Source: Lucifuga dentata (taxonomy: Eukaryota > Chordata > Actinopteri > Ophidiiformes > Bythitidae). Taken from it: a DNA stretch of 64,000 nucleotides. Location: contig VXCM01001423.1 in the NCBI GenBank assembly GCA_014773175.1, positions 186,001-250,000 on the forward strand. Reading direction: 5' to 3'. The notes below the pieces were generated by a model. That model saw only the letters and a list, made by a program, of their open reading frames with translations. It was not told the DNA's origin and ran no database searches. Below are positions 9,480 to 24,200 of the stretch, in pieces. Every line of letters starts with the position of its first letter. Within the stretch, counting starts at the first letter, position 1. The translations under genes were made by a program, and so were the position numbers.

Positions 9480-12400
9480 ATGCAGGCTTCATTATGTAAA
9501 GCACTGTAATAATCTTGAACTAATAGTATTTTTTTAATTAATTTATTTATTTTTTGTTTTTAGGATCAACTCTTTAATATAGACGAGCTGTTTTGATGTC
9601 AAAAGATGCAAATAGTATTTATCCTCCTCCTTTGGTGACCCTTGGGTGACCTTTATTGCATAGTGGTCACTACTAATTCATTGTTTCATGTACTTGTTAA
9701 ATTTACTTTTAGATATATTTTTCTATTATTAGTGGATTTTACTGGTTGTAAAACACTTTGTAAATGAAATTTTATGTCATGTATTACTGCTATACATGTA
9801 AATGTTCCTCAATAACTGTAGAAATTCATTTAAAAATCATTGCATTTGATCCAGCTGACTGATGTCTTATTTGTTTAATTAAATCTGCTCAGAATGAAGG
9901 ATTGATTCATATTTAAAAGGTCAGTTCACCTAAATTAAAAACATATTATACGTCTTATTCCAAGTGTTATGTAACCAATTTAGTTTTATGTTTCATTTCT
10001 CCTGGTTTTTAGACCTCTGCTGCCATCCTATCAATGAAGGTAAGTAGAATTTTGTTGGAGCAGTTTCACAGAATCACATATTTTTGCAGTTGTACAGTAA
10101 TAGCTGGTGTATATTTTATTTTTTTATTTAACATTTATGTAACCAAGAGAACCTCAATGACATTTAAAATGTATTTTTCAAGAGTGTCCAGGCCAAGGTA
10201 TTCAGCAATGACATAAAGTTACAGACAAATAATGTAAAACATAGAATAAGATGATCACAAGTACAAACATTGCTTATACCATAATCAATCTGGAGGCCTA
10301 AAATCTCACCTTTTGCCTAAAAACTCTTTTTAGGCAAAAAAGGCAAAAAAATTTCTTCCACAGGCAGAGCCTGTGGGAGAAATCATCAAGTAAATACAAA
10401 GAAATAGTTACTGCTGAAAAGTTTTGGAGGTTTGTAATACTGATGTCAATGGGATGGGAGGTCCATGCTTGAAGGCCCATAGCTCAAATACTACTAACGT
10501 TATCACTTAAATGTTTACATTTTCTGAGAGAGGAGATATTTTCCTACATTTTGATGTATAAATTTTCAGTAAAGTTAGAACTGTGAAAGAAATTAATATT
10601 TGAAGTTTTTTGTTTTGTTTTTTTTTAAATTATTATAAAAACCACCAGCTGAAGGTAGAGTGGGGCAGTCTCAACCAATCATCTATGGCCTGTCTGTCTG
10701 TCTGTCTGTCTGTCTTTCTGTCTGTCTACCTCTTTCTGCCTCCCCATTCATGTGTATTGCATCAAAAATGCTGGTGTTCCCCCCCCCCCCCNAAAAAAAA
10801 AACACCTGTGGAATCGTGAAGTCATAGCACACTGATCACAATCGGGCCACAAGTTTTGATGAGTTGGGTGCTTGGACAAAAATTCAGACAGAATACTAAG
10901 AAGGAGAAGAAGTATGCAGGATTATATACACTGTGCCACTGCATAAAATCCAAGCACACATTGAATAAATAATTGATACAATACAGTGCTATATAATATT
11001 TAAAACAAAGACTTTTTAAGCATCCTGAAAATAAATATTGTCTTCTGTTCCATGATGGAAAAATATGAAGGAGTTTTTGGCAGCTATTTTACTGAAACCT
11101 TCCTGTTGCTCACAGTTCCATTCAGAATCTGTTTACTGCCTTTCCAGACCATGTGGGATGTAAGTTTTTACTGGTGTCTCCAAGGCATGCTGCTGATTGA
11201 GAAATACAAGCTTGTTTTCATTTTTGTGGTTTCACTCTCTGACCTTCCTCTGTTGGAAACAAAGGAAAAAAGAAAAGTTCCCCCTAAATATTGTCTGCAC
11301 TCAGTTTGAGCATAAGAGCCTGTTATAATCTAGACGGGAAAGCTGGTCCCCTCTATGCAGCGTTTATGGAAAATGGCTAATTACCGACAATTATTTCAGG
11401 GCTTTTGACTGTCATGTCCATCAATGTGGATGCACAGTAGCTCTCGAATAAATTTAGGAGACAGCGTCAAAAATATTGCAGTATGATTTTCCACTTTTTT
11501 ACTAGTCCAGCACCATGGCCTTTAAACAGCAAAAAAAGCAACTAATAAATATATGATTTCCAGTATTACTACAGCAGACTATATTACAGTTTTTTAATGT
11601 TAAGTTTGTGTTAAAGATTATTTTAATCATGCACTGCAGCAACAAACTCCATGTGATTCTCACGTGTACCAGTGAATCGATCTTTTTTGGATTTGTTGAA
11701 CACAGGTGTAATAATAACACTAATGATGGTTACAGTGCCAATGGTATGCATGTCAGCTTACTGTCACAAGTAAATGTAAAGCAGCCATTTTTAATTATTA
11801 GCTACATCTGTGCTATGATGCATCTAAATGGTGCTGTCAGAAAGATTTATTATGCTTCTAATATTTTTAGGATATTACACTGCTTGATAATTACTAATGC
11901 TGGCATATGTTCATAAACTGAACAGCCCAGCTCATTAAGTTTTTCATTTCACATTTTCCCATAGAAAATTTCATAAGTTTTTGTAGTTTCCAGGAAATGA
12001 AGACGTGTTTGCATTCATGCAGCTATACACAGTACTTATCTCCTCATCACATGACCCTGATGGCCTTTTGCTTTTATTTCTTGTAAGTGCCAGTATTTAA
12101 TGACAACACTGCAATTTCCCTGTGTCTGAGTGAGGACTGGCAAAGTCAGCACATTCACTTCCTAAGAGAATGCTTATCCAAATGTGTGTGTATGTGTGTT
12201 TGTGTTCACACCAGGGTAGTAACGAAATCCTTCATATTCACTGACTTATGCTTCATAAAGCTGGGTCTGACCAGGACTGCATAAATCACACATTCCCTAT
12301 AAATTTGCATTAAATCATCAATGGCCACTAGAGGGCGTCCAACACATCCAAAATAAAATGATTAATCGTCCTGAGCAATGAACAATTACTTCAGCATTCA

Positions 12401-15400
12401 AATGGAATCATATTCCTGTCCACCTGATTATGTTTATTATGTTATTTAAGATAATAAGACTGTTTGATATCTAACAACTCAAAACTAAATAAATAAATAA
12501 ATAAATAAAATCAGTGTCTTTCGCTTACCAGATGTTTGACTTCTCCACCCATCACTTTGTTTCTCAGTTATTTCATCAACCACAGGTAGGCAGCAGCCAT
12601 CTTATTAGAGCTTGTTTGCTGGAAATGTTTTGGTGAGAAATCATGAGAGGCAACTAAATGTGAGACTGTAAAACCAAAACATTGAGCTAAAAGTGACTAA
12701 AGTCTTGACAGAGCTACAGAATTCTGTGATAATTTTCAGAGCATTTGCCACTTGGAGCGAGCCTTACAACCTTCAGACTCAGTGTTGATATCTAAAATAT
12801 TTGATAATGTAGGTTCAAGCTTACTATACATTACATCTGCTTTTTGATTGACTATTTGTGATCAATGGTTTCACCTCAGATCTGATTAATTACCCATATA
12901 ATGATTTTTTTTTTTTTTTACATTACGCATGAACAGACACACAAACACAGCAAACACACACTGCATTCACACATTATAGCACTTTGTCAGGCCCTCTTTC
13001 AGACAGACAGGAAAAGGGAAATGAGAAGTGGAAATACAAAGAACATAACACCAGACCAGAATGAATTTCCATTTAAAACCCTCTGTGCCTCCTCTGTAAC
13101 CCCACCCCCAACGGACTGTTTCCTTTCTGTAGCCATACTGCTTTCCTTAAGTCCCACTTCACCCCTTCACCTTTTGCTCTGCTCTCCCTTTCCTGCAGCT
13201 CCCAGCCAGCTAACTGTCACACAGCTTCTGTCTCACCGGCAAAGCCAAAGTAAATACTTTTCCACCCCATGGCGATAATGAAGTTTGAGTGGAGGGAGAA
13301 AAACTTAATCCACTCTGTGCACATGGCCTATAGCCTTCAGCAGCCCTGTATGACCAGAACTGCCTGTCTTTATTCACAGCACTGAGTGTGGAGTTCAGGG
13401 ATCAGTAATGGAGAGTAACCCTGGTGTTTGAAGCCAAACATCAACACCAACATCTGTGGTCTGGGTGATCAGAGGGCAGGATCGGGCTAAACTATGATCC
13501 CTGACCCTTACGAAAGGTCTACAGCTGATTATCTCATCATTGTGACAGTTATAAAGATATAAGAAAGACTGCAGGAACATCTCCACAGAGGAAAAAACAT
13601 GGAGGGTGGTCCTTGTGTGTGAGCTTTGTTTGTGACTGCCATTGTCTTTATGTATTCATGTGTATGTGTGTACATTTCCTCTGGCAGGCTTTCAAACCAG
13701 CCTTCACTCACGCGGTTGAAACGTACGGGTTTTAGTTTGTTTTGACAGTGTAAGGTTTCTGTAGCTACCGCTGCTGGTGAGCTGTTCAGTGGGTCTGCCT
13801 ACCAAATGGCTATCTACTCCTACAAATCTAAAGCAGCTTATATGGAGGTAAAGGGGTGGTGTGTGAATAAAACTAAGAACTGCAAGCTACCGGTATTTCT
13901 AAATTTTATTGGGCACAGAACCAGATTTACTGTCATGCACCATCAGAGTAGAAAAACATTGTTCCACATTCAACACTGAAAAAGTCTTGAAATGGTCCGT
14001 TTGTGCTGCTATGGCTGCTGGCCTTATTTCTCTGTTGAAGGGTCTAACAGTTGTAACAGCTGACTCAAGTGCATTCCATCATATCTCATGAGTCCCATGT
14101 GTCTAATAGTGAAGTCTTGGCCATCTGCATCACAAAGACGCACACACACACACACACCAACAGGTCCAACTAGCTCCTGAGTTTTCCTCTCTATTGGTGA
14201 ATGATGTCTGATTCTATCCTGGGCTCCAATTCTTCACATAGACTTTTATTGCTAATAATCTTTCCTCATCTCTTGGGTCTGGCATATGAATCAGCAAATG
14301 ACCTACTTAAAAGTAACTGGCCTACACAAGTAATGGTTTTGCAAATACTGATGAAAGATTACTTTATTCTGCTCAATGCAAAGCTTATTTTACTGTGTTA
14401 TGATAGTATTTACTGTATCTCAGACCTCATAGAAAAATGACTGTAGGCTGGTAGTAAACTTTTTTAATGCTGAAATTTAATTTCAGTTCTGAACAATGTT
14501 GTTATGAAAATTAACCATTAGGTCAATAATATCAAGGACATGATTAATTATTTGAAAAATGCATCATTGAATGTTTAAAGAAATATAATCAAATTTCATC
14601 AATTTTATATATATTTTTTAAAACTGTCTTCAAACTATTGAACACATTAACAATGATTTTCAAAACACTGCTTGGATGGAATCATAAGTATGGAATAAGG
14701 AATTTTTTTTTTTTAAATTGAATTTTCCATTTCAAGCAGCACTGACAACCTAATAATGTCACTTAACTCATCTATAATCTGTGATTGCCTCGACACAACA
14801 TGCATGCCCGCCCACAATACACATATATACCGTAGATGCACACATGGGTTGGTTGACCATACATTCATTGCACTGACAATGATGATTTGCTCTAGATCAA
14901 ATTAAGACATTTTGCCTTGTGCTGAATGCAACTGAAATGAACCCAACTTGGTGAATCACGCACATATATAAAACTTTTGCCTTTTGGGGTTCTTGACAGC
15001 AGTGTCAGCAATGACATTCCTCTTTCAAATTCTCATCCTTAGTGTTGATGTGTCTGATCATCCTAACCCACTGTCTGAGAAAGCAGCAAGGCCAAAAAAG
15101 TGGCTTGTGAATTGGAAAAAGAGGGACAACGGCTCCATTTGAGAGGCTGACCAGTGTGGGATACCAAGCATATTTGACAGGGTCTCTCTGTGTGCTCAGC
15201 AGAGACCTGTAGACACACAGAGGCCAGGCAATAGGCTGAGATGTCAGAGGTGAAATACGCATGTGCAATAAGCTCAATGTCATGTACAAAATAAAGCCAA
15301 AGCTAAAAAATTAAACACCAAATGGCATTTAATGCCATTAACAGGAACTTAATACAAGGCAAACTAAAACAAAGCCATCCTAACAGTTTCCTTTTCTGCT

Positions 15401-17310
15401 TTGGACATTAGCTATAAAGCAATATGTCATAAAATGATGTGACAGCAAAATGTCTTTGGGAATGACTATGGCAGAGCTGCTTTTATGATTTAAGTAGCAC
15501 AAATGCCTTTAGTGGCAACAGGAGACCACAAGCTCCTGACTCCATTTTTCCTGTGATGTCACAGGTGCTGTAAAGACGTTTATGCAGGAAAGAGAAGACA
15601 GAGCAGGCAGCCTGAAGTGATGTCATGTAAAATGGTGTGGCACTTTGTGTAAAACTAAACCTGTGAAGCTGTTCACAAGTTTGACAGACTCACATTCCAT
15701 TCATGGTTGGCTGTTTTTGCATCCTTGTCATTCTATTTTAGTATTTCATTTGAAATGTATAGGATATAAAATGATGATTAGTGCTCATGGTGCCATCTGT
15801 TGGATGCTTGAGAGGATGACACATTTAGAGTAAATGGTTCCAGGATTTAGCTTGGTGATCAGAAGCTACTCAGTGTGGATCATCTTCAAATATTAATTAT
15901 CAAAAATTCATGTGGATTTCTTAACTTGTTTTTCCAAAAAAAAAAAAAAAAAGNAAAAAAAAAAAAAAAAAGGGAATACATGATCTAAGCATTACATATT
16001 TGGAATTATAATATTATGTATTTGGAAACAATATTTCCAGTATAAAATTCCATAGCTTTGAACAGTGATTGACAATCAACATAAGCTGGTTCTGAGTTTA
16101 AGAGTTCAAGCAACCCACACCCTATACACACTGTAGGTCTAGCCCCTTAGCAGTGTGTTTGCCCTTATGGTCTTTTTCTGCAAAAACAGGTCTTTAGTGA
16201 TTAATGTGATGATTAATGTGAAACAACAATCAAAGTAAAATGACAGTGTTATGAGGTCTTACAAGATGGACACGTGATCCACAATTGCAGCAATTTACTG
16301 TTAAAATTATTTCCAGCTGAACAAGCAAATTGTTCATTATCTGTCTTAATACCCTTAAATTGATGGCTGTGACTCACTTCTTCTGGGAAAAAATAGTTTA
16401 AGTCTGCAGACACATGCATACATTTTACTGACACTTTAGTCTCTTTTAAACTTTTTAAACTGTAAAATTATTAACTTTCTAAATTTTAATTATATCTTTG
16501 AGTGATGTTTTTTTAAAATTTTCTTTCTTATGTGCAATCTGGGGGGCCTGTTAGGGAAGAACATTTCACTGTATTGTACTTATATTACTGCATATGACAA
16601 ATAAAACTTAGTCAAAAAAAAAAAAAAGTGTGAGTGGAAATTACTCATTCATCATTCATCATCAATCATCTCATTCTCCTGTGGGCATTAATTCACCATT
16701 GTACATTACAGCTTTTGTGTTGCACGTACTGTTTTCTTTCATAAAATGTAACTTTGGAAACAGGAATATGTAATCACATTTTATAAAAACAAAGACTTAC
16801 GTTTGTAAAATGTGTATTCATCATTCTTCAGTCACTCCATCCCAAGGTTTTTCTTTAAATATCCACTTTGAAATGTAGCTTCTCATCCCTTGTCTCAATA
16901 TCCTCATTCATTTCTTAGTCTAATTTGCAGGGGAGCAGTATAATCAGCACACAAAGAAAAATCAAAGGCTCCCTTATGGATCCTGCACCAGCTATTTTCA
17001 CAGCTGGTGAGTTAATATTGGGTCTGGAAGGCCCCACATGCAGCCATAAGGCCATACCTAATTTTCTTCTGTACGTTAAAATACACCTGGGTGATTCCAA
17101 TGACCTCTGCTTCAACAGTATTATACTGCAGAAGTCTTTTTCAGAATCTTTATACAAATAGCCCATGTCAATTTTGTTTACCAGTGATACATTTAAATAA
17201 TGATAATTCTAGTCCTCACACAAGAATCAGTGTTATTCCCTCAAATAAAATGTATTCATTACTAATGCTGACAGTTGACAATAGTGCTCCAACTACAATA
17301 AAATATTTAA
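9480..17310. other. Non-coding interval between p2ry12 and igsf10
   Basis: No reading frame here resembles a known protein on either strand. It holds short simple repeats (TGTC units near 10689-10725, AATA units near 12489-12510, CA units near 14139), two single-N joins in homopolymers (10792, 15954), and a pair of hairpins at 10311-10376. In mammals the end of MED12L lies in the matching place, but I see no exon that I can assign to it. Confidence 0.6.
10311..10376. repeat. Two adjacent hairpins
   Basis: A 13-bp perfect inverted repeat (10311-10323 with 10327-10339, loop CTC, core TTTTGCCTA) is followed by an 8-bp one (10358-10365 with 10369-10376, loop AGA, core CCACAGGC). They may be remnants of a small transposon or an inverted duplication. 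Confidence 0.7.
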
Positions 17311-18274
17311 AAAAAGAGACATGAAACAGTTTACTTTTTATTTTCCATTTTCCTTTCAGGTTAAAAACTCATATTTTCAGAAAGTAGATACTACAAAAGA
17401 TACACATATACTGTATTATTACAGAATAACATAATGTATAACATTACAGTAGAGCCTTGTGTTCAACACAATATGTGTGTTTTTTAATAAAATATTTCAC
17501 TTTTCCCAAAGATTAGACACAAAGGAATCTCTTTTTTGTGCCTTTTTAACTTGATCAAAATACATATGATAAAGAAATCTGATGACATTCTGGTATGAAA
17601 GTACTGTACCATCCATGCAGGTATCTATCCAGTGTAAAACAAGCATCATATTTTCCTTGAATAAACATTTTTCAACAGAGAAATATGTGGATTTGAGTAG
17701 ATTCTCTTAATTGTATATTTTATCTGCCATTAAAGGACAAAGCAATATGGCATGGTGGCATCAACTTCTGGCCAATGTCCAAAGGGAACGGTGACCCCAG
17801 TGACCCCATTCGGAAAGTTCCTTCTTTATTTGACTCTGTTACGCTATATTCTCTCCCTCTCTGTGCATGCTATAATAGTATCTGAATGTGCAGCCAGCAT
17901 CTGGTCAGAGAAATCACTTTCAGCGTACCTCTATGCACTGCCCTTTTTCTCCCCTGAAAACTTCCCCAAATCACAACAGTCTATGAGTTTCCAGACCCCA
18001 ACCCCAAAGTTATAATAACAACTTTCTTGCCCCAGGCTGGATTTTTTCTTTAAAAAAGTTTCCTTTTCAAATGTCTCTTTCCACTCTATTCCTTTGCACT
18101 GTTTATTTTTTAACCCTGGTCTGTCACTTTTTACAATAATATTCCACAACCCATGATCCTTACAAATTCACATGAGAAAGCATATACTGTACATCATAGA
18201 CACAATACAAGTAACTGTGTCTGTTAATAGTTTACATTCTGATACATGCTGTACTTCCTTGTTATGTCTTTTTC
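17311..18274 (-). other. Probable 3' UTR of igsf10
   Basis: This stretch follows the igsf10 stop codon and holds several TTTATT hexamers on the plus strand, which read AATAAA on the transcript strand (for example near 17337, 17827 and 18101). No exon of another gene is seen. The true cleavage site cannot be chosen from sequence alone. Confidence 0.4.
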
Positions 18275-21200
18275 TCATAGTATATGTATATATGTGATCT
18301 TTGAGTCTGTACCCAGGTGGTTCTTGGCAAGGCATTTGTATGTACCAGAGTCTAAGGCTGTGGGTCTCTGGATGATAAGTGTGCCCTCTGGATGAAGCAA
18401 CTCACTCCCCAAAGGCCGGCCCTGCCCTGCTGTGGACAGAACTGACCCATCAGGCAGCTCCCAGGTGATCTCTGGCTTGGGGATCCCAATGGCAGCACAA
18501 TTGAGCTGGATAAGTGCACCAGCCACTGCCTTAACACTGGGAGGTGGCGCTGTGGTAATACGGGGAGGGTAGGCGATAATAATAACAGGGACAGTGAGAA
18601 CAGCCTCCCCAGCATCACTCCGAGCCCTGCACACATAATTTCCTCGGTCACGGAGTGTTGTGTCATGCACAACCAGAGTTCCATTGCCCAGTAACTGGTA
18701 GCGCCCAAGGACCTGAGGCCGAGTGAGAGTGTGACCACCAGGGACAGTCCAGTAGATCCTCGGTCTTGGATTCCCATCAGACAGACAGTGAAGGAAGAGA
18801 GTTTCTCCAGACACACTGCGTATGATGCGCCTAGGCCTTGTCAGGATGTAAGGCTTCTGCCCAACCTCCAAGACAATTAGCTTCTCTATGTAGCCCATGA
18901 AATTCTTAGCACCACAGCGGTACTTCCCAGCATCCTCTTTGCTAGGGCTGTAGATGACAAAAGTCCCATCATTACCTAGGTGATACTGGGAACCAAGGTT
19001 GGACCCACCAATAAACCGTGTCCCATTAGGCAGAGTCCAAATTATCTCTGGCACTGGGTGTCCATCAGCAGAGCAGTTCAGAATTGTGGTTTTTCCAAAC
19101 CGTGCTACAACACGCTCATTGAAGGGGTTCTTAAATATCGGTCTTCGGAGCATACTGGTCACCTCCAGTTGAACTACCATTACTGCCTCTCCTCCATCAT
19201 TCCTTGCAATGCAGATGAACTCTGCTGTATCAGTTGGCCGCACATTCCGAATCTCTAATGTTCCATTAAGGTGGACATTAATCCTACTGCCAAAGTAGGG
19301 TGCTGTCAGGAAGATGTTATCAGGCATAATCCAGGTCACTGTAGGAGCTGGATCTCCCTCAGCCTTACAGTCTATAAATTTCCTGGAGTATTTAATTGCT
19401 TTATCTTTGACTACAGTCCTGTTCTGGTGATAGCCATTAATTATTGGTGGATTGCCATCTATATCCAACTTGTAGACTTTTCTAATTTCTCCAGCAGGAT
19501 TGCGAGCCATACAAACATACTCCCCAGCATCAATCAGCTTCATGTCCCTAATGTCCAGAGAGCCATTGACATGTATTAAGTACCTTTCATTTGATGCTGC
19601 AATTATGTCATTGGTGGGCAGCATCCACAGGATTTTGGGTTTGGGCTCTCCAACTGCTTCACAGTCAAAGCGGACATTCTCCCCAGGCTTCACCCTGGCA
19701 TGTGTCTGGTTGGATGGACGTATCCTGGGGGCAGCAGTCACCACTGTGATATGCACATGCATCTCATCCTTACCCACCTGGTTCTCAGCATAGCAGGTGT
19801 AGTCCCCTTCCTCTGACATACCAACCTGGAAAAAAGCAGTGATATAAAACTTTTGAAAGAAACATGGAATATGATTAGTGAAGCATGATGATAACTTACC
19901 TGGTTGACGTAGAGTGTTCCGTTGTCAAAGAGAGTGTACCGTCGCGCTCGTCCTCCACCACTGCTGCCATCGGATTGTAGAGCACTATTGACCACTGTAC
20001 CATCTGGTAGACCCCAGGAAATCTCTGGCTTTGGAGCTCCTGAAGCTTTACAGTCAACCTCCAAGTCATTGCCGTAGTGCACATGCTTCTTGCTGTACAC
20101 CTTGGGTTCTATCTTGGCTGGCTTCATTGACACACTGACCCTCATGAGTTGGAGGTCATCGCCAATCTTGCTTCGTGCCACACAGAGATAGTCTCCTGCA
20201 TCTTTATCACTCACAGAGTTAATGATGAGAGTACCGTTATCTTGCACCTGGATTCTGCTGCCCATTCTGTTGAGAGACATTACAGAAAATGAAAGTGATT
20301 TACCATGAGTTGAGTGCCACTTCTACTGTACAATAAGACAAGATTGATGAATGTTTTATTTTATTTTTTTTAATTCTCTAAGAAGTCATTTAGACAATAT
20401 GACACGTGAAATGCATTGTGGTTGCAGAGAAAATCTTCAGATAGTTTTTGCATGGAAAATAAAAGTTTAACTGCAAACAACCACAACTTTTTCTGCAAAA
20501 CAAACATCAAAATAAATTCTCTAAAAAAGTTGAATAGAGTAAAGATTTTATGACGTGACTAGCAAACCAATCCACTGGCCATATCAGTGAATTGAATGTT
20601 GCCATGTGTTGTTACAAACACATGGCAACGTGTTGCCATGTGTTTGCTGAAACTAACAAATGTTCAGTTTTTTTCCTCAACTGTTTTTTTTTTTTTTTCN
20701 TTTTTTTTTTTTTTCCTCTGTTACATTCGGTGTCATACAAACTGTTTACAGATTTATAAAGGCCACTATCTGCAAACTGGGATTCTTGCTCTCTTGTTCC
20801 TCTGCTACCTTCAGTTTTGAGTGAAACACAGACTTTAATAAACGTTTAACAAATACCCTGATGTACAGCTTGTTTTTCTTTTTATATTTTAAAAAATTCC
20901 ATTGTCTGTTTTTTCTATTATATATTGTAATATGATTAGGAAAAAAAAAGATTAGATTTATGGAGACAGTACTGAAATTGGTAATATTTTATAAAGTTTT
21001 CAGTGTAGATATTGCTTCTCATAATGACAGTGCTGTTTATCTGAGGTGTACTCATAAAGGAATCACATCTAATCAGAATGGTGAAGACTAATAACTAATA
21101 AAATAGTAAGAATACTTTTTTTTAAATTTGAAAAATTAATTTTTTATCCTTTAACATGAAAAAGTCAAAGGGTAGGTTCATGAATATATCAGTCATTAAA

Positions 21201-24200
21201 CTGTATAGTCACTATTACAACTGCTGTTGCATTTCATATGCCCTCAATTTGAAATAAAGAGGAAAAGAATCTGCTGACTTCTATGTGAGCCGACTTCCAA
21301 GTTCTTATGAGCTTTAATTTTATTTAATCATGAATTGAATCAGCATGGCCAAGCTCATTCTCTGATTTCACATATATGGAATCGGTAATTATCATATCAG
21401 AATAAAGACACAATTATTGTGTACTTTAGGGGATAACCCAAAGAGTCCAAGCAGGAGACCAAAAATGAATACATAGGGAAACCTGAGAATGGGATGTTAA
21501 AATGAAAACAAAAATTTCACCAGTATTCATAAATACAACAAACTCAAGCTGTGCTAAAGATTTGCTTATAGTCAGTGACTTCTTTATATTACTAAAATGT
21601 GCCTGGTTCCTATTCAAGTTATATTTCCAAACCCCAAGACTTTAGCTGCCCAGTGCATGAATGGAGACTTAACACTAAATCCCAAAGTAAAGGAATAAAC
21701 TTTCTTCCAGAAACAATAGAATTTGTCTCCTTTTTCATTTTGCAAAACCGACAGTCAAGAAATGCTTTTCTGTCACTACTGAAAATGGTTTAGTTTTTAA
21801 ATGCAACCACTGATTTTTCTGTGCATTTACATCACTAATCAATGTCCTTTTACCTGTGCCACTGGTCCACCACAGCTTTAGAGGGCAGCCTCCAGATGAT
21901 CCTAGGTTTGGGTTTTCCTGTAGCTGAACACTTCAGTATCAACTGATCGCCATAGGACAACTCCGTCATTCGCTGGGATGTCTCCACAATTTGAGGTACA
22001 GACTCTTGTTTCTGTACCGTCAGAGTCACCACCCTTCGTTCTGAGCCAGTAGAGCTGGTAGCAATGCATTCATATTTCCCATCATCTGCTGGAGTCACAT
22101 CCTTGATGTAGAGGGTTCCATTCTCAAATACTGATGCCCTTGTCTCATAAGCAGGCCTGTTAGATAGTATAATTGACCCATCATAGAGCACCCAGTGAAT
22201 AGTAGGCTGAGGGCTGCCATGGCCTGTGCAGGGCAACCACAGGTTCTGGCCCACACTAGCCCTCACTTGTTGCCGTTTCTCCTCGAGGATACCTGGTGGT
22301 GCTGCCACAACCTGTAGTCGGACTGTAGCAGTATCTGCTCCAGCTGGATTACTGGCAATGCATTTGTAATGACCTCTGTCATAGACAGACACCTGCTGAA
22401 TGATCAGTTTCCCCTCAGGAGTGACCAATGCCCTTCCTGTGTCTGTGCTGTGACTCCTAACTTGGGTCCGGTTGGCCAGGATCCAGGATATTGTAGGTGT
22501 GGGCCGACCCTCTGCTTTGCAGTTCATTTCCACAGTGTTTCCTGCATGAGACTTTATCTCCCGCATTTTTGGCTCCAGGATGCGCGAGGGGTAGGCCACC
22601 ACAGAGAGGGTGACCAGCAGTTTGTCTGATCCCTGATCATTCTCAGCTAGACAGATGTACTGGCCACGATCCTTAACGTTTGCATTTTGGATTGACAGTG
22701 TGCCATTACTCAGCACCTCAAACTTGCCCATCTTCCCCTTAATAGTAACGGTGCTTCCTAAAAAAAAAAAAAAAAAAAAAAAAAAAGATGGACAATACAC
22801 TTCAAAAGGCAACATATTTCCTAACACCTTTGTCAAGTTACTTTAACCCAGCTTAAGCAATACAATGTCTTCTTTTCCATTTGAAACATGAAACATACCA
22901 TACTTGCCTCTGAATTTTGTTCACAGACATTAACATCAAATTTTCTAAATATTGCTGATATCTGCTGGTATAGGGGCTACTAAAAGACCAATAAATACAG
23001 TTTTCATCTTTGTTTAGAAAAAAATTTCTCCCTACACCTGACTTTTTTTTTTTTTTTTANTTTTTTTTTTTTTTTAATCTTTTAAAAAATAATAATAATG
23101 GAATTGTCATTGTACCTGTACTTGAAGAGAAGCGTTTCCAGGTGACAACTGGCTGAGGATTTCCAACAGCCTCACATGGGAGGAAGGCATCTGAGCTGGA
23201 CAACACAGTGAAGCTGGCTGCATTGCCCCCAACTATCTTGGGCTTGCTTGGCATGACCTTTGGGAATAGTTCAAAGCCCACAATGTTGGCACTTGTATCC
23301 TCATAGCCAGCAATAGGATGATAAACACTGGAGAGGACATCATGTATGTCCTTGTTGTATGATTCAAGGGTGCTGGTGTATCCAAAGCTATGGGGTTTCT
23401 CTGAACTGCCTGTGGCACCACTGCTTTGTGCAGTAGGTCTGATTCTCCTAATTAAAGGCCTACGTGTGGAGTGACCATTATTCCTATGTGTTGGTGGTCT
23501 GATGTTACTGTGGACTCTATTTCGAGTTGTTGTATATGGCCTTTTTGTGGTAGTTTGCATGGATGTGGTGGTAGGGTTAGATGTGGTTGAAGTGATAAAA
23601 GGTGTGTTGGTAGTAGTCTGGGCTAGTGAACTGCTAAATCTGAATTTGCTCCACTCATCTTCCTTATCCAGGTCAGTCTCCTCCTCTGAGGTTTGGTCAG
23701 TAGACACAGTGACAGCAGTTTTGTCTGTTTTCCTGGATGGTGTGTATAGGAGCTTGGGGACTGAAATGGCCCACTGAGGTAATGTGGTAGTTTCCATCAT
23801 TACCCTTGTAGTTGTCATCTCTGTTGTTAAAGCCTCAGTTGTGGTAAAAGGGTGTACTTTAATGACAGAAGTTTTCTTGGAGGGTCTCCTCCCCCAAAAA
23901 GGCCGCCTCCTCTGACCTAGCTGTCCTCTTGCCCTTCCAGGCCTTTGTCTGAATACAAACCATCCAGACCCAGATGATAAGGTTTCATCAGGCTTTGCCC
24001 TTGAAGGTGGTTTGACAGTAGGTGGAGAAGGTATAGTCTGGGATTCTGGTGGTGTTTCAGCAGTGGTGGAGGATCTGGAGTGGTAGGATGGGCTGGTGGT
24101 GGTTTGATGGTGAAAGCTAGGTCCCTGTGTTGTAAACTCTAAATCAGCAGACGTCAAATCTCCATAGTTATAGTCTAATGAGCTCGCTGTGCTTTCTATG

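Noticed and set aside
10013..10039. A possible 27-nt plus-strand micro-exon bounded by ctggtttttag and gtaagtag
   Set aside because: The splice signals are good, but 27 nt gives only nine residues that match nothing I recognise, and no partner exon is visible. Chance is likely.
12901..13278. 125-codon plus-strand open frame
   Set aside because: Low-complexity His/Ser/Leu composition, no family resemblance and no splice context.
23057..23115. Extension of the igsf10 exon 6 frame into a poly-lysine end
   Set aside because: The frame runs past the splice donor at 23115 into an intronic poly-T run. The phase-1 junction to exon 7 explains the protein better.
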